A stretch of DNA of 64,000 nt from JAIYCX01 sp964353175 (GCA_964353175.1 CAYGUX010000012.1:1-64000), one strand, 5' to 3'; positions 1 through 9,665 are shown, counted from the stretch's first letter. Translations and numbers: made by a program. The notes: generated from the letters alone by a model not told the origin.

Positions 1-16
1 CTAAGCTACCATATCC

Positions 17-55
17 TAGCTATTAAGTCAAGCAAGGCTTACGACTTAATAGCTA
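17..55. repeat. 13-bp inverted repeat overlapping the aroC stop codon
   Basis: The arm TAGCTATTAAGTC at 17-29 is the exact reverse complement of 43-55, with a 13-base loop. The right arm contains the aroC stop codon, so an aroC transcript would end in this hairpin. There is no T-run after the stem on either strand, so it is not a typical intrinsic terminator. It may protect the 3' end or be a dispersed element. Confidence 0.6.
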
Positions 56-1111
56 AGCGAGGCGCCCTCTATGCTCAAATAATAGGTTCACCAAAACTAA
101 TGCTAACATCGCTTCTGCTATAGGCACCGCCCTGATAGCTACACAAGGATCATGTCGCCCCTTAGTTACAATTTTCACGTTATTACCAAACTTATCGATA
201 GAATCCTGCTCTTTTGGTAAAGATGACGTAGGCTTAATGGCTAATCGAACAACAATTTCTTCCCCAGAAGACAATCCACCTAGGACACCTCCATGATGAT
301 TAGACTTAAAAACACCATCTATCATCTCATCGTTAGACTCAGATCCTTTTTTCTCAACCAAAGAAAAGCCATCTCCAATCTCCACACCCTTTACTGCTGG
401 GATAGAAAACATGGCCCCACCAATTAATGCACTTAACTTAGAAAAAATTGGCTCCCCTAGACCCACAGGTACGCCTTGAGCTCTGACTTCTACCACGCCA
501 CCAACAGACTCTCTCTCCCTCCTACTATCCTCAATTAAAGAGATCATCAGTTCAGTTACATCTGAATCAGGCGAACGCACCGGATTAGCTTCTACGTATT
601 TCCAGTCTCTCTTAATTGCCTTAACATGCCCGACCTGAACTAAAGCACCCTGAAACTCAACACCACTTGATCTTAAAATTTGTTTAGCGATAGCACCCGC
701 AAATACTCTTGCAACTGTCTCTCTTGCTGAAGAACGCCCACCACCCCGATAGTCTCTATTCTCATACTTATTATGGTAGGTATAATCAGCATGCCCTGGC
801 CTAAAAGCGTCCTTAATATCCGCATAATCCTTAGACTTAACATCGGAATTTCTGAAAATCACTCCGATTGGGGTGCCCGTTGTCTTTCCTTCAAAAACTC
901 CACTCAAAATCTCAAAGTCGTCATTCTCTTTTCTAGGTGTTACTAACTTTGATTGACCTGGCTTTCTTCTATCTAGATCTCTGCGAATTAAATCTAAATC
1001 TAATTCTAAACCGGACGGACAACCATCTATAGTAACTCCAAGAGCAACCCCATGACTTTCTCCAAAGGTTGAAATCTTAAAGCAACTGCCAAATGTATTT
1101 CCTTGAAACAT
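53..1111 (-). CDS. aroC: chorismate synthase
   Basis: This enzyme converts 5-enolpyruvylshikimate-3-phosphate to chorismate, the last step of the shikimate pathway, and needs reduced FMN. The 352-residue protein has the family's usual length and signatures: the N-terminal FGESHG motif (residues 16-21), the RPGHADYT segment near residue 105 and the RGGGRSSARET motif near residue 122. It is the last gene of a minus-strand run alaS, HD phosphodiesterase, ybeY, prfB, aroC. A gap of 13 bases separates it from prfB, so it is probably co-transcribed with it. Nothing suggests damage. Confidence 0.97.
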   Translation of the reverse strand: MFQGNTFGSCFKISTFGESHGVALGVTIDGCPSGLELDLDLIRRDLDRRKPGQSKLVTPRKENDDFEILSGVFEGKTTGTPIGVIFRNSDVKSKDYADIKDAFRPGHADYTYHNKYENRDYRGGGRSSARETVARVFAGAIAKQILRSSGVEFQGALVQVGHVKAIKRDWKYVEANPVRSPDSDVTELMISLIEDSRRERESVGGVVEVRAQGVPVGLGEPIFSKLSALIGGAMFSIPAVKGVEIGDGFSLVEKKGSESNDEMIDGVFKSNHHGGVLGGLSSGEEIVVRLAIKPTSSLPKEQDSIDKFGNNVKIVTKGRHDPCVAIRAVPIAEAMLALVLVNLLFEHRGRLA

Positions 1112-1124
1112 ACCTATTCCTTAA

Positions 1125-2250
1125 TTACGTAAAATTTAAATCTGAGTCCATAAGATAGCCCTCTATAAACTTATCAATGTCGCCATCCATCACCCCATCC
1201 ACATCGGAAGTTTGGATATCGGATCTCGCATCCTTAACTAGTTGATAGGGTTGCATCACATAGTTTCTAATTTGGCTCCCAAAATCAATTTTTTTTCGTT
1301 CTCCAGCTATCTTAGCTAACTCATCTCTTTGCTTTTGAGCTTCCAACTCATATAACTTAGACTTTAACATCTTCATCGCAAAAGCTTTATTTTTATGTTG
1401 AGACCTTTCGTTCTGACAAGCCACTACAATACCCGTAGGAAGATGAGTAAGCCTAACAGCAGAATCAGTTTTATTAATGTGTTGACCACCAGCCCCACCA
1501 GCCCTATAAGTATCGACTCTCAAATCGTCTTCATTCACTTCGATCTCAATATCCTCCTCGATATCTGGCATTACTGAGACAGAAGCAAAGGAAGTATGTC
1601 TTCGTGCATTTGAATCAAATGGAGAAATCCTAACTAAACGATGAACTCCTCTTTCTGATCTCAAATATCCGTATGAATTCATACCCTCGATATAGACGGA
1701 ACAACTTTTAATGCCAGCCTCCTCTCCTGTATTAATATCCAGAATCTCAGTTTTATATTTTTTCTTCTCAGCCCATCTAAGATACATTCTTAAAAGCATT
1801 TCAGCCCAATCTTGAGCCTCTGTACCACCAGCTCCAGCATTAATTTCTATAATAGCATTTTGAGAATCATGCGGCCCAGACAACATACGACCAAGCTCAA
1901 TAGAAGATAGTTCAGGCTCTACCTCGTCGATTTCTTTTTTTAAGCTCAAATATTCTGATTCTGAGCCAGATTCGGAAATCAACTCAGACAAAACTTTTAG
2001 ATCTTCAATTTTACCACTTAACTTTGTAGCTTTCTCAATTAGATTAGCTAATTCAGCTCGTTCCCTAGATACTTTTTGAGCTTTTTCTGCGTCATTCCAA
2101 AAACTCGGATCACCTGTAACTCGATCTAATTCCAATACCCTATCTTTCTTAGTTTCGAGGTCAAAGATACCCCCCCAGCGCAATAAATCGCTCTTCGAGT
2201 CGCTCTATTCGCTGTACTAAATCTGATAAAGTTAATAAACTTTCACTCAT
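1125..2250 (-). CDS. prfB: peptide chain release factor 2, with programmed +1 frameshift
   Basis: RF2 recognises UAA and UGA stop codons and triggers peptide release on the ribosome. The GGQ catalytic motif (GAGGQHINKT) and the SPF anticodon tripeptide (RISPFDSNAR) are both present. The uninterrupted frame from 1125 to 2183 lacks the true start. On the minus strand an ATG at 2250 opens 29 codons (MSESLLTLSD...GGYL) ending in CTT at 2166-2164 followed by an in-frame TGA at 2163-2161. The context GGGGGGTATCTTTGAC is the conserved RF2 autoregulatory site: an internal SD-like run, a slippery CTT and a stop read by RF2 itself. Skipping one base gives LDLETKKDR and a protein of about 374 residues. 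The start ATG overlaps the ybeY stop (ATGA). Confidence 0.96.
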
Positions 2251-2678
2251 AAGATATTCATTACTTCTTTAAAGTACTTTCTCTCCAGCCTTCTCATTCT
2301 GGCTGCTTCGGTCTTCCCTACACCTACATGATCATAACCGCAGAGATGTAAAATTCCATGAATAATTAATCTAATCAGCTCTTCTTGTAAACTAACTTCA
2401 AATTCTTTAGCCTGTCGGCGCGCTGTTTGAACAGAAATAGCCAAATCACCTAAATAGCTGTCGTCAGATGGGAACGACAATACGTCTGTGGGTTTGTCTT
2501 TATTCCTAAAATTCTTATTTAAATCTCTCAACTCCTTGTCTCCAGTAAACAAGAGAGTAACTTCTACATCATGAGATACCAAGTCTCCTAAGAGTATCTC
2601 CACCACTTTCTTCACTTGATTCTTTTTTAGGACCTTGAGCATGCCCTTTTTCACTTGTTCCTTCAGGACTATCTCCAC
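2247..2678 (-). CDS. ybeY: endoribonuclease YbeY (16S rRNA maturation)
   Basis: YbeY is a zinc metalloprotein needed for 16S rRNA 3'-end processing and 70S ribosome quality control. The zinc-binding signature is clear near the C-terminus (HGILHLCGYDH), as is the upstream family segment DKPTDVLSFP. The start is uncertain because the gene overlaps the 3' end of the HD phosphodiesterase gene. The open frame reaches 2825, but that part is low-complexity. I chose GTG at 2678, which keeps a family-like N-terminal strand (VEIVLKEQ) and has AAGGTG upstream. GTG at 2654 with a closer AAGGA and ATG at 2642 are alternatives. The stop overlaps the prfB start. Confidence 0.85.
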   Translation of the reverse strand: MEIVLKEQVKKGMLKVLKKNQVKKVVEILLGDLVSHDVEVTLLFTGDKELRDLNKNFRNKDKPTDVLSFPSDDSYLGDLAISVQTARRQAKEFEVSLQEELIRLIIHGILHLCGYDHVGVGKTEAARMRRLERKYFKEVMNIL

Positions 2679-4449
2679 TCTGGGTTTTATCACCTTGCTG
2701 GGAGGCTGTTGAACCGGACTGAGAGTTTTCTTTAGCTGTTTGTTCTTTGATGTTTTTGCCATTATGAAAGCCGCTATTATCAGATTTATTCTTCTTATCT
2801 TTAGTTGGAGCATCAGGATAATCAATTCTCTTATGATATATTCCTGTTAACACTCTTACAAAATATTTTGCTACTAAATGAAGGTCTTTTAAAGTTAATC
2901 CGCTTTCATCTAGTTCACCACTCGCAAAAAGTTTATTGATAATCTTCTGAACTAAACCTTGAAGTTTCGCTGGAGTAGGATCAGAAAGAGTCCTACTTGT
3001 AGCTTCGATAGAGTCGGCTAACATTAGAATAGCGGACTCTTTAAATTGAGGCTTAGGTCCAGAATATCTAAAGTTTGTTTCCTCCACAACTTCCCCCTCC
3101 TCGGCTTCCTTTCTTGCCTTTTCAAAAAAGTATTCGATTAAAGAAGTCCCATGATGTTCCTGAATCATGTCCTTTAATATCTGTGGTATGCGATGTTCAT
3201 TCGCTAACTCAATCCCATCTTTTACATGAGCTTTAATAATCAAAGCAGACATTGATGGGGTTAATTTATCGTGCCTATTTTCACCATGTTGGTTCTCAAT
3301 GAAATATGCAGGATACTTACTCTTACCAACATCATGATAATAGGCTCCAACTCTAGCAAGTAAAGAATTTGCTCCAATCGCTTCGCATGCTGACTCAGCC
3401 ATTTGCCCAACAACCATTGAATGATTCCAAGTTCCTGGTGCTTGAATTGATATCTCTCGAAGCAAAGGGTGATCCAGTGAAGATAACTCTAGTAATCTCA
3501 TATCCGTCGTATATTTCCCAAGAAACTCCGCTAAGGGTACAAAACTTGCTGTAACCACTCCAGATAAAACACCACCAAGCATTGCAAATAATACTCGATA
3601 AGCTCTTTCATCATTATCATACTGACCATGGAGTAATAAGAATGCTAGAACAATCACCGCATTGATTAAAGCAACCTTCAAAGATGCCCTCAAGAACACA
3701 CTTCTCTTAGTACACCGACGGACCCCAAAAGATGCGAGCAAATTACTACTTACGACTAGCACTAAAAATAACCAAGAGCTTTCTAAGAAAACCCCAGTAA
3801 GAACAGAAAATACCAACACGAATAGTAGCACCGCTGGCGCTCCTAATATCACTTGCAAGAGCATCCCTCCTACAGCAAGTGGAGTTGCCAATATAAATGT
3901 ATCAGGTTCAAACTGGGAAAAACTTTCACTTAAAGAGTGACCTAGAATTGAAAATAACTGAATCATTACTAAACTTGATATCAAAGTAATAGACATCACA
4001 ATCAAATCATTATTAGAAGGCTTAAACCCTTGGTAGTATCGAAATAGAAAGGAGTAAACAGATAGAATCAATACGGATGTTAAAATAAAATAGCCACCCC
4101 AGACTTTAAGAGGGTCCACGGCCGTACTTTCGACTCTAAGTATAACTAACTTCCTAGCTTGATCTTTAGTAACCCTATCCCCAGCCCTAACCACAACCTC
4201 ACCACGTTTTATTTCTGAAAATACTACGGTACCTTCTCCTTTCTCAACGATTATATCCCTTGAAGACCTAACTGTAGATTTAGCAATCTGCCCTTCTTTA
4301 TACTTAGCCGTACCAATAATCCCATGAACCATAAGGCTAAGGACCAGACTAACGATAATTGCAGTTACAATAAAAATTATCCAATCGCCCTTTTCTGAAA
4401 AAAAAGATTGGCCTTTTTTTACTATATTTTCTTGCATAGTATTTCTCAA
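2569..4449 (-). CDS. 7TM-HD cyclic-di-AMP phosphodiesterase (PgpH/YqfF family)
   Basis: Proteins of this family hydrolyse c-di-AMP through a cytoplasmic HD domain attached to a seven-helix membrane core. One transmembrane helix lies near residues 23-45, a helix cluster spans roughly 120-310, and the HD domain follows. HD-family sequence is visible: PGTWNHSMVVGQMAE, then YYHDVGKSKYPAYF with the metal-binding His-Asp, then KDMIQEHHGTSLIEYFF. A low-complexity Ser/Gly/Lys tail of about 70 residues follows. The segment between helix 1 and the helix cluster is only about 75 residues, much shorter than the large extracellular domain usual in this family. The pgpH-ybeY order is conserved in many bacteria. 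The start codon overlaps the alaS stop by 4 bases. Confidence 0.88.
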   Translation of the reverse strand: MRNTMQENIVKKGQSFFSEKGDWIIFIVTAIIVSLVLSLMVHGIIGTAKYKEGQIAKSTVRSSRDIIVEKGEGTVVFSEIKRGEVVVRAGDRVTKDQARKLVILRVESTAVDPLKVWGGYFILTSVLILSVYSFLFRYYQGFKPSNNDLIVMSITLISSLVMIQLFSILGHSLSESFSQFEPDTFILATPLAVGGMLLQVILGAPAVLLFVLVFSVLTGVFLESSWLFLVLVVSSNLLASFGVRRCTKRSVFLRASLKVALINAVIVLAFLLLHGQYDNDERAYRVLFAMLGGVLSGVVTASFVPLAEFLGKYTTDMRLLELSSLDHPLLREISIQAPGTWNHSMVVGQMAESACEAIGANSLLARVGAYYHDVGKSKYPAYFIENQHGENRHDKLTPSMSALIIKAHVKDGIELANEHRIPQILKDMIQEHHGTSLIEYFFEKARKEAEEGEVVEETNFRYSGPKPQFKESAILMLADSIEATSRTLSDPTPAKLQGLVQKIINKLFASGELDESGLTLKDLHLVAKYFVRVLTGIYHKRIDYPDAPTKDKKNKSDNSGFHNGKNIKEQTAKENSQSGSTASQQGDKTQSGDSPEGTSEKGHAQGPKKESSEESGGDTLRRLGIS

Positions 4450-7106
4450 ACTAATGTTTCAAAATGACTTAAAGTATCATCTATTTTACTAATATCACCA
4501 CCGCCTGCTTGCGCTAAGTCAGGCCGACCACCCCCCTTACCACCAGAAACTTCAATCAATTTCTTCACAATATCGCCAGCGGAGATTTTCTTAGATAAAT
4601 CCTTACTTACAGCTACTATCATTTGCATTTTTTCCTCTTCAGTAGAGATTAAACATACACACGAAGTTCCTAGCCTATCCCTCAGGGAATCTGTTAAGCT
4701 TCTCAGTTCAGCGACTTGAAGTCCGTCCAACCTAGAAGAGACAACTTTGTAACCTTCCGATCTTTCCTTAGCGGACTTAAATAGATCTTCTGCAATAGTA
4801 CTTAGGTTCCCTTGCTTTTGCTGTACCATTTCCTTCTCTAGTTGTTTTAATCTTTCCTGAGAACTCACCACCCTTTCAACTACGTCATGTGGATTTGTTT
4901 GCATAATCTCAGACAGACTAGAAAGAGCCGCCTTAGCTTTCGCTATCTCAGTTGCCGCCTTAAGGCCTGCGATTGCTTCGACTCTTCGAACTCCAGAAGA
5001 GACAGAACCTTCGCTAAGAATTTGAACTAAACCAAGATCACCAGAACGACTAGCGTGAGTACCACCACAAAACTCTTTAGACTTCCCTCCGATCTCTACA
5101 ACTCTCACGACATCCCCATATTTCTCTCCGAACAAAGCAACCGCACCGATATTTTTAGCTTCTTCTATTGGCAAAACACGTGTCACTATCTCATGGTTAG
5201 CTAAAATGTATTTATTTATACTAGATTCGATCTCCTCTAATTCTTGTTTACTGATTGAATTCCCATGAGTAAAATCAAATCTAAAACTATTCTCACTAAC
5301 TCTTGAACCAGCTTGTTTGATGTGCGATCCCAAAACTTCTCTAAGCGCCAAATGAAGAACATGCGTCGCACTATGGTGAACTCTTATCTGAGACCTTCTA
5401 ATCTCATCCACAGACAATCTAACCCCGTCTCCAGATTTAAACTCACCGTCTAAAACTCTACCAATATGAACTATCGTGTCCCCACCAGCTTTAATGGTAT
5501 CGACAACATCGATAGTACCAGAAGCGTGAGTAATCCTTCCAGTGTCACCTACTTGTCCACCAGACTCAGCATAAAATGGAGTTTCTTTAACTACCACAGC
5601 AATCTCAGCACCTTCTTTGGCAGACTTCAATGGGCCATCTTCATTATAGATCTCTACAATTTCTGACTGGTACTCAAGAAACTCATACCCAACAAACTTT
5701 GACGAAAAAGGTTTCACAGCTCTTTGTATAATCAAGGCGGTCTGAGAACTTCTAGCAGACCTAGACCTCTCTCGTTGCATCTCCATTGCGGAAGTAAAAC
5801 CTTCAATATCAACTGTCATACCCTTAGCTCTAACAATATCCTCAGTTAGGTCAAGTGGGAAACCATAAGTATCATGCAGTTGAAAGGCTGTTGCACCGTC
5901 TAAGATCTTTCGATTCTCACCAAGTACTGCTGTCGTTTGCTTATCCAACATTTGTAAGCCGATTTCAAAAGTGGAGAGGAACTTAATCTCTTCGTCTTTT
6001 ATAACGCGTTCAATGACTTTTAACTCCTTTTTAAGCTCAGGATATACGTCTGAATATATCCTAACTACTTCCTTGGATACTTCATGTAAAAATGGCTTCT
6101 TTAAACCTAATGCCCTACCGTGCTTACATGCTCGTCTTATCAATCTCCTCAACACATACCCCCGACCATCACTAGACGGGAAAACACCTTCGGCAATTAA
6201 AAATGCACAAGACCTAGAATGATCTGCAATAACTCTGAATGCAACATCATAAGCATACTGAAGATCCACACTTGCATCTCGCTCTGTGTAATCTTCTCCT
6301 AAATAACTATGACCTGAAAGCTTTTCAGTAAAAGAAATTATCTCTCTTAAACTATCACTATCGTAGTTGGCCTTCTTACCTTGTTTTACAGCTGCGACTC
6401 TCTCAAGACCCATACCAGTATCAACCGAAGGTTTAGGGAGAGGATTTAAAGTACCCTTAGTATCTCTATTAAATTGCATAAAAACGAGGTTCCAAATCTC
6501 TACATAAGTAGGATCATCAGCCATTAGTTCTTCAGCCTTCTGAACATAATCATCAGAACCTAGAAAATAGAAAATCTCAGTACATGGACCACATGGGCCG
6601 GTATCTCCCATCGCCCAAAAATTATCGCTCTTACCCTTTCGGATTATTCTACCTGGTAATACAGAAGTTTTTTTCCATAACACTTCGGCTTCATCATCTT
6701 CCTCATAGATAGTAACCCAAAGTCTTTCTTTGGGAAGTTTTAAGACCTCGGTCACAAACTCCCAAGCATATCTTATTGCGTCTTCCTTAAAGTAATCGCC
6801 AAAAGAAAAATTACCTAGCATCTCAAAAAAAGTATGGTGCCTAGCTGTACGACCTACATTTTCAAGGTCATTGTGTTTCCCAGATATTCTAAGTGATTTC
6901 TGGCATGTAGTTGCTCTATTATAGGATCTTGGGTCTGTGCCTAAAAAAACATCTTTAAATTGAACCATTCCAGCATTGGTAAATAAAAGAGTAGGATCAC
7001 CTGCTGGCACCAAATTGGAACTAGGTACTCTTTGATGACCTTTATCTTTGAAAAAGTTAAGATACGCTTCTCTAATCTCTGCTGTATTCACCGGATATCC
7101 CTTCAA
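4446..7106 (-). CDS. alaS: alanyl-tRNA synthetase
   Basis: This enzyme charges tRNA-Ala and edits mischarged Ser/Gly. At 886 residues it is full length. The N-terminal catalytic domain carries HHTFFEMLGNFSFGDYFK. The editing domain has the HxxxH element (HHSATHVLH) and CGGTHASRSGDLG, and the C-terminal C-Ala domain ends with GGKGGGRPDLAQAGGGD. It is the first gene of a compact minus-strand operon, with the next gene overlapping by ATGA. Upstream, 7107-7219 is short and AT-rich and presumably holds the operon promoter. Confidence 0.97.
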   Translation of the reverse strand: MKGYPVNTAEIREAYLNFFKDKGHQRVPSSNLVPAGDPTLLFTNAGMVQFKDVFLGTDPRSYNRATTCQKSLRISGKHNDLENVGRTARHHTFFEMLGNFSFGDYFKEDAIRYAWEFVTEVLKLPKERLWVTIYEEDDEAEVLWKKTSVLPGRIIRKGKSDNFWAMGDTGPCGPCTEIFYFLGSDDYVQKAEELMADDPTYVEIWNLVFMQFNRDTKGTLNPLPKPSVDTGMGLERVAAVKQGKKANYDSDSLREIISFTEKLSGHSYLGEDYTERDASVDLQYAYDVAFRVIADHSRSCAFLIAEGVFPSSDGRGYVLRRLIRRACKHGRALGLKKPFLHEVSKEVVRIYSDVYPELKKELKVIERVIKDEEIKFLSTFEIGLQMLDKQTTAVLGENRKILDGATAFQLHDTYGFPLDLTEDIVRAKGMTVDIEGFTSAMEMQRERSRSARSSQTALIIQRAVKPFSSKFVGYEFLEYQSEIVEIYNEDGPLKSAKEGAEIAVVVKETPFYAESGGQVGDTGRITHASGTIDVVDTIKAGGDTIVHIGRVLDGEFKSGDGVRLSVDEIRRSQIRVHHSATHVLHLALREVLGSHIKQAGSRVSENSFRFDFTHGNSISKQELEEIESSINKYILANHEIVTRVLPIEEAKNIGAVALFGEKYGDVVRVVEIGGKSKEFCGGTHASRSGDLGLVQILSEGSVSSGVRRVEAIAGLKAATEIAKAKAALSSLSEIMQTNPHDVVERVVSSQERLKQLEKEMVQQKQGNLSTIAEDLFKSAKERSEGYKVVSSRLDGLQVAELRSLTDSLRDRLGTSCVCLISTEEEKMQMIVAVSKDLSKKISAGDIVKKLIEVSGGKGGGRPDLAQAGGGDISKIDDTLSHFETLV

Positions 7107-7219
7107 AAGTTATTGTATATTTCGATTAGTCTTAAATACCACATAAATTGAATTATGTACGGCAATCATCGCCTTCAAATTGAAAAATACTAGCCTAGCT
7201 ACCATGCTAAGGAACTGAA

Positions 7220-7885
7220 TTAAATGGAGATTATATGTCTGCTGAAGTCCTCTAAGTTAGAAAAAACTTTGGTTGGGCTTGAGTTTTCCAATATTTCCTT
7301 CTCTATCCCCCCCGTTAACACTCCATAGGATGCGCAAAGGCCCATAGATTGTGCACTAATTAAGTCGGACGGAGTGTCTCCCACCATAATAGTGTCTTTT
7401 GGCTCCGCCCCCGTCTCCCTTAAAAGGGAAGATATCTGTAGCGACTTATCCGTCCAGTCATCATCGTGGGACGCTCTGGTTTTTATCCCTGACATAAAAG
7501 GTAAAATCCCAGTAAATTCGAGATCTGCTGTAATTTCATCGAGAGTAGTGGCTCTCGCGGTAGCAATAGCGAGAGTATATCCTAAGTCCTTTAAAGCTTT
7601 CAGACTCTGAATGGTATCGATAAAAACCACGGCCTTAGGATAATCTATCCAATTAAACTCATTCCAGAATTTAGATTGAAAATCTTTTTCAGAGTCCCAT
7701 GAGACCTTCAGGCCATAATTTATAACTCTAAAATAATCGAAGCTGGAAAAAGCAGACTCCAAATCCTTCCTCAAGACAGCAGGGTGACCTAAGGCACTAA
7801 TAATTCTCTCCGTTTCCTCAAACAAATAAGTAAAGGGGAAATTAATTAGAGTACCGTCAAGATCGAATATTGCAAGCTTAGTCAT
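7220..7885 (-). CDS. HAD-superfamily hydrolase, phosphoglycolate phosphatase-like
   Basis: This is a soluble 221-residue phosphatase of the haloacid dehalogenase superfamily. Motif I is FDLDGTLINF (residues 7-16, nucleophile Asp and acid Asp). Motif II Thr lies in AIATARATT, and motif IV is MVGDTPSDLISAQ. The alpha-helical cap between motifs I and II fits the subclass that includes phosphoglycolate phosphatase and pyrophosphatase PpaX. The actual substrate cannot be read from the sequence. It stands alone on the minus strand between the alaS operon and a divergent secreted-protein gene. Confidence 0.85.
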   Translation of the reverse strand: MTKLAIFDLDGTLINFPFTYLFEETERIISALGHPAVLRKDLESAFSSFDYFRVINYGLKVSWDSEKDFQSKFWNEFNWIDYPKAVVFIDTIQSLKALKDLGYTLAIATARATTLDEITADLEFTGILPFMSGIKTRASHDDDWTDKSLQISSLLRETGAEPKDTIMVGDTPSDLISAQSMGLCASYGVLTGGIEKEILENSSPTKVFSNLEDFSRHIISI

Positions 7886-7974
7886 TCTTAAAATCGTAAA
7901 GAGTTCGAATACTTATCTCATAAGAATATTTTCCATGCTACCTTTTTTATACTTTCTTAAATAACGTTCCAGTA

Positions 7975-8331
7975 ATGGTAAATAAATTTAAAATACTCAG
8001 TCTTCTAACACTCCTGATCTCAACTCCAGTTTGGGCGGGTGATCCATTTCAAGATCCAGAGGAAGTAGATAGAAATTATGAAGTGGAGAATAATCCACTA
8101 ATAAGTGATTTTCTCAATGTAGATGAGACAGAAGCATCAAGACATCCAGTAAAAAAATGGGAAAGAATTAAATCCTTAGAAGAGCTCGGTAAACCCCCAA
8201 TGGCAAATTATGAAGAGCAGCAAGAGCCACTACCTCCTATAAATTCTAGCTACTCCTCAGATCCATTCGCAAACAGAATGGATTACCTAGAACAAAAATT
8301 TGGAATCAACAAGCCGAACAGTCCATACTAA
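7975..8331 (+). CDS. small secreted or periplasmic protein of unknown function
   Basis: The 118-residue product begins with a plausible signal peptide, a Lys-containing n-region, a hydrophobic stretch (ILSLLTLLISTP) and a VWA cleavage site followed by GDPFQDPEE. The mature part is acidic and proline-rich and repeats the phrase DPF (DPFQDPEE, SDPFANRMD), with no recognisable domain. I do not recognise the family. It is divergent from the HAD gene, and the shared 7886-7974 region is AT-rich and likely promoter-bearing. Confidence 0.6.
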   Translation: MVNKFKILSLLTLLISTPVWAGDPFQDPEEVDRNYEVENNPLISDFLNVDETEASRHPVKKWERIKSLEELGKPPMANYEEQQEPLPPINSSYSSDPFANRMDYLEQKFGINKPNSPY

Positions 8332-8400
8332 CTATAATCAATCCATATTTACTTTACAAACTCTCTCGCACCTACTTGTAAGGTCTTAGCATATCAAGAC

Positions 8401-9273
8401 TTAGTCAAGGCAAATGATTCCCTTGATACTATTTGAGATAAATATCAACTCTCGTTCTTGGACATCAGATGGTAGTTTGTCGAAATATTGTAAATTCAAA
8501 TCTTCTCCGACTAAGGTGGTTAAAGTCTCCTTAAATTTTTCCTGAGAAAAAGGACTTAAGTCCTTAGAAAAAGTTTTGGATTTTACCACCCGACACCAAA
8601 GCTCAATTTGCTCTCTAGCTTTCCGAAAATAATCGACCCCCCTTGCTCCATATCCATAATGACCAAAAGAAAGCGCTTGATTAGTATATACCCCTTCCAA
8701 GGAGTCTATACTCGCGAGATAGGATTTAAGATCAAAAACAGGAGGGGTCGCAGGACGAAGATAAATCCCATCATCCATCGGGAAGGTCACCCCAAGGGCT
8801 TCACCACAAAAAATAACTTCTTCAAAAACAAAACTAATATGGTGCCTTGCATGACCTGGAGTTTCCACGATCTTGAGACCCTCTATCTTCTCAGGTTCCT
8901 TGAGAATGCACTCTTCATTTATAGAGACAATCTCTCCATATAGATCCATTAGACTACCAAGGGTTTTGCGACTGGCCTCTATTAGCTTTTCGGGATTGAC
9001 CAAATGCCTATGCGCCTTCTCGTGCGCAATAATTTTAGCGTCTGGATATTTCTTAGAAATGTGGCCTATGCCCCCAGCATGATCGACATGAATATGGGTA
9101 AGTAGAATATAGTCAGGAGTTCTTTCCCCTAAGGCCTTATAAAGTATCTCAAGAGAATTCGTTGGACCGGGATCAACTATAAATAAACTCCCGCTATGCT
9201 CGAATATCCAAGAGCTAATAAATTTATAAAAGCCTGATCGGGGAAGCTTTAGATCGATTAAAGTTGGATTCAT
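8401..9273 (-). CDS. metallo-beta-lactamase-fold hydrolase
   Basis: This is a 290-residue MBL-fold protein with the metal-binding signature THIHVDHAGG near residue 60, a second histidine segment (ETPGHARHHISFV) around residue 140 and a later GHYGYGARG. The acidic/His order matches glyoxalase II-like and other MBL hydrolases. A C-terminal helical extension of about 80 residues follows. The substrate is unknown; a thioesterase or lactonase role is possible. It lies just downstream of the atpE terminator on the same strand, so it is probably transcribed separately. Confidence 0.8.
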   Translation of the reverse strand: MNPTLIDLKLPRSGFYKFISSWIFEHSGSLFIVDPGPTNSLEILYKALGERTPDYILLTHIHVDHAGGIGHISKKYPDAKIIAHEKAHRHLVNPEKLIEASRKTLGSLMDLYGEIVSINEECILKEPEKIEGLKIVETPGHARHHISFVFEEVIFCGEALGVTFPMDDGIYLRPATPPVFDLKSYLASIDSLEGVYTNQALSFGHYGYGARGVDYFRKAREQIELWCRVVKSKTFSKDLSPFSQEKFKETLTTLVGEDLNLQYFDKLPSDVQERELIFISNSIKGIICLD

Positions 9274-9281
9274 AAAAAAGA

Positions 9282-9314
9282 ATAAAAAAAGGCCAGAACC
9301 AATGTTCTGGCCTT
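9282..9314 (-). terminator. intrinsic terminator after atpE
   Basis: The stem AAGGCCAGAAC (9289-9299) pairs with GTTCTGGCCTT (9304-9314) around a 4-base loop. In minus-strand direction it is followed by seven T residues (9282-9288). It sits 22 bases past the atpE stop, a textbook intrinsic terminator. Confidence 0.93.
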
Positions 9315-9335
9315 CAATTCTATCGACTTCTCAAA

Positions 9336-9665
9336 TTATATAATTTGGAAAGCGATAACTAGCGCAAATAGTACTAACGACTCAATAAATACGAGCGCTA
9401 ATAACCAAGGTAAGAACATTGAACCAGCAGCACCAGGATTTCTTCCGATACTATCAAGAGCAGCTGAGATAGCTTTTGCTTGAGCATTTGTAGCTCCAAC
9501 AACAGCAATTCCCATTCCTAAGATTGCGCAAGCTTTAGTTGAAAGTATTTCACTTCCAGAACCAACAACTGCTGCTACCTCTTCAGCTGCAGCAATTCCC
9601 ACGAACAAACAATTTACTGCAACTAATGCTAATAATTTCTTACCTTTTGAAATAAGACCCTTCAT
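9336..9665 (-). CDS. atpE: F0F1 ATP synthase subunit c
   Basis: This is the proteolipid that forms the rotor ring of F0. The 109-residue protein has an N-terminal leader-like hydrophobic segment (residues 8-27, ending AAAEE) before the two ring helices, longer than the usual 75-85 residues. The polar loop RNPGA and the ion-binding carboxylate in the second helix (FIESLVLFALV) are clear. The glutamate is followed by Ser, and a Gln in helix 1 (TNAQAKA) aligns with the Gln of sodium-binding rings. It lies downstream of atpB and ends at a strong terminator. Confidence 0.94.
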   Translation of the reverse strand: MKGLISKGKKLLALVAVNCLFVGIAAAEEVAAVVGSGSEILSTKACAILGMGIAVVGATNAQAKAISAALDSIGRNPGAAGSMFLPWLLALVFIESLVLFALVIAFQII

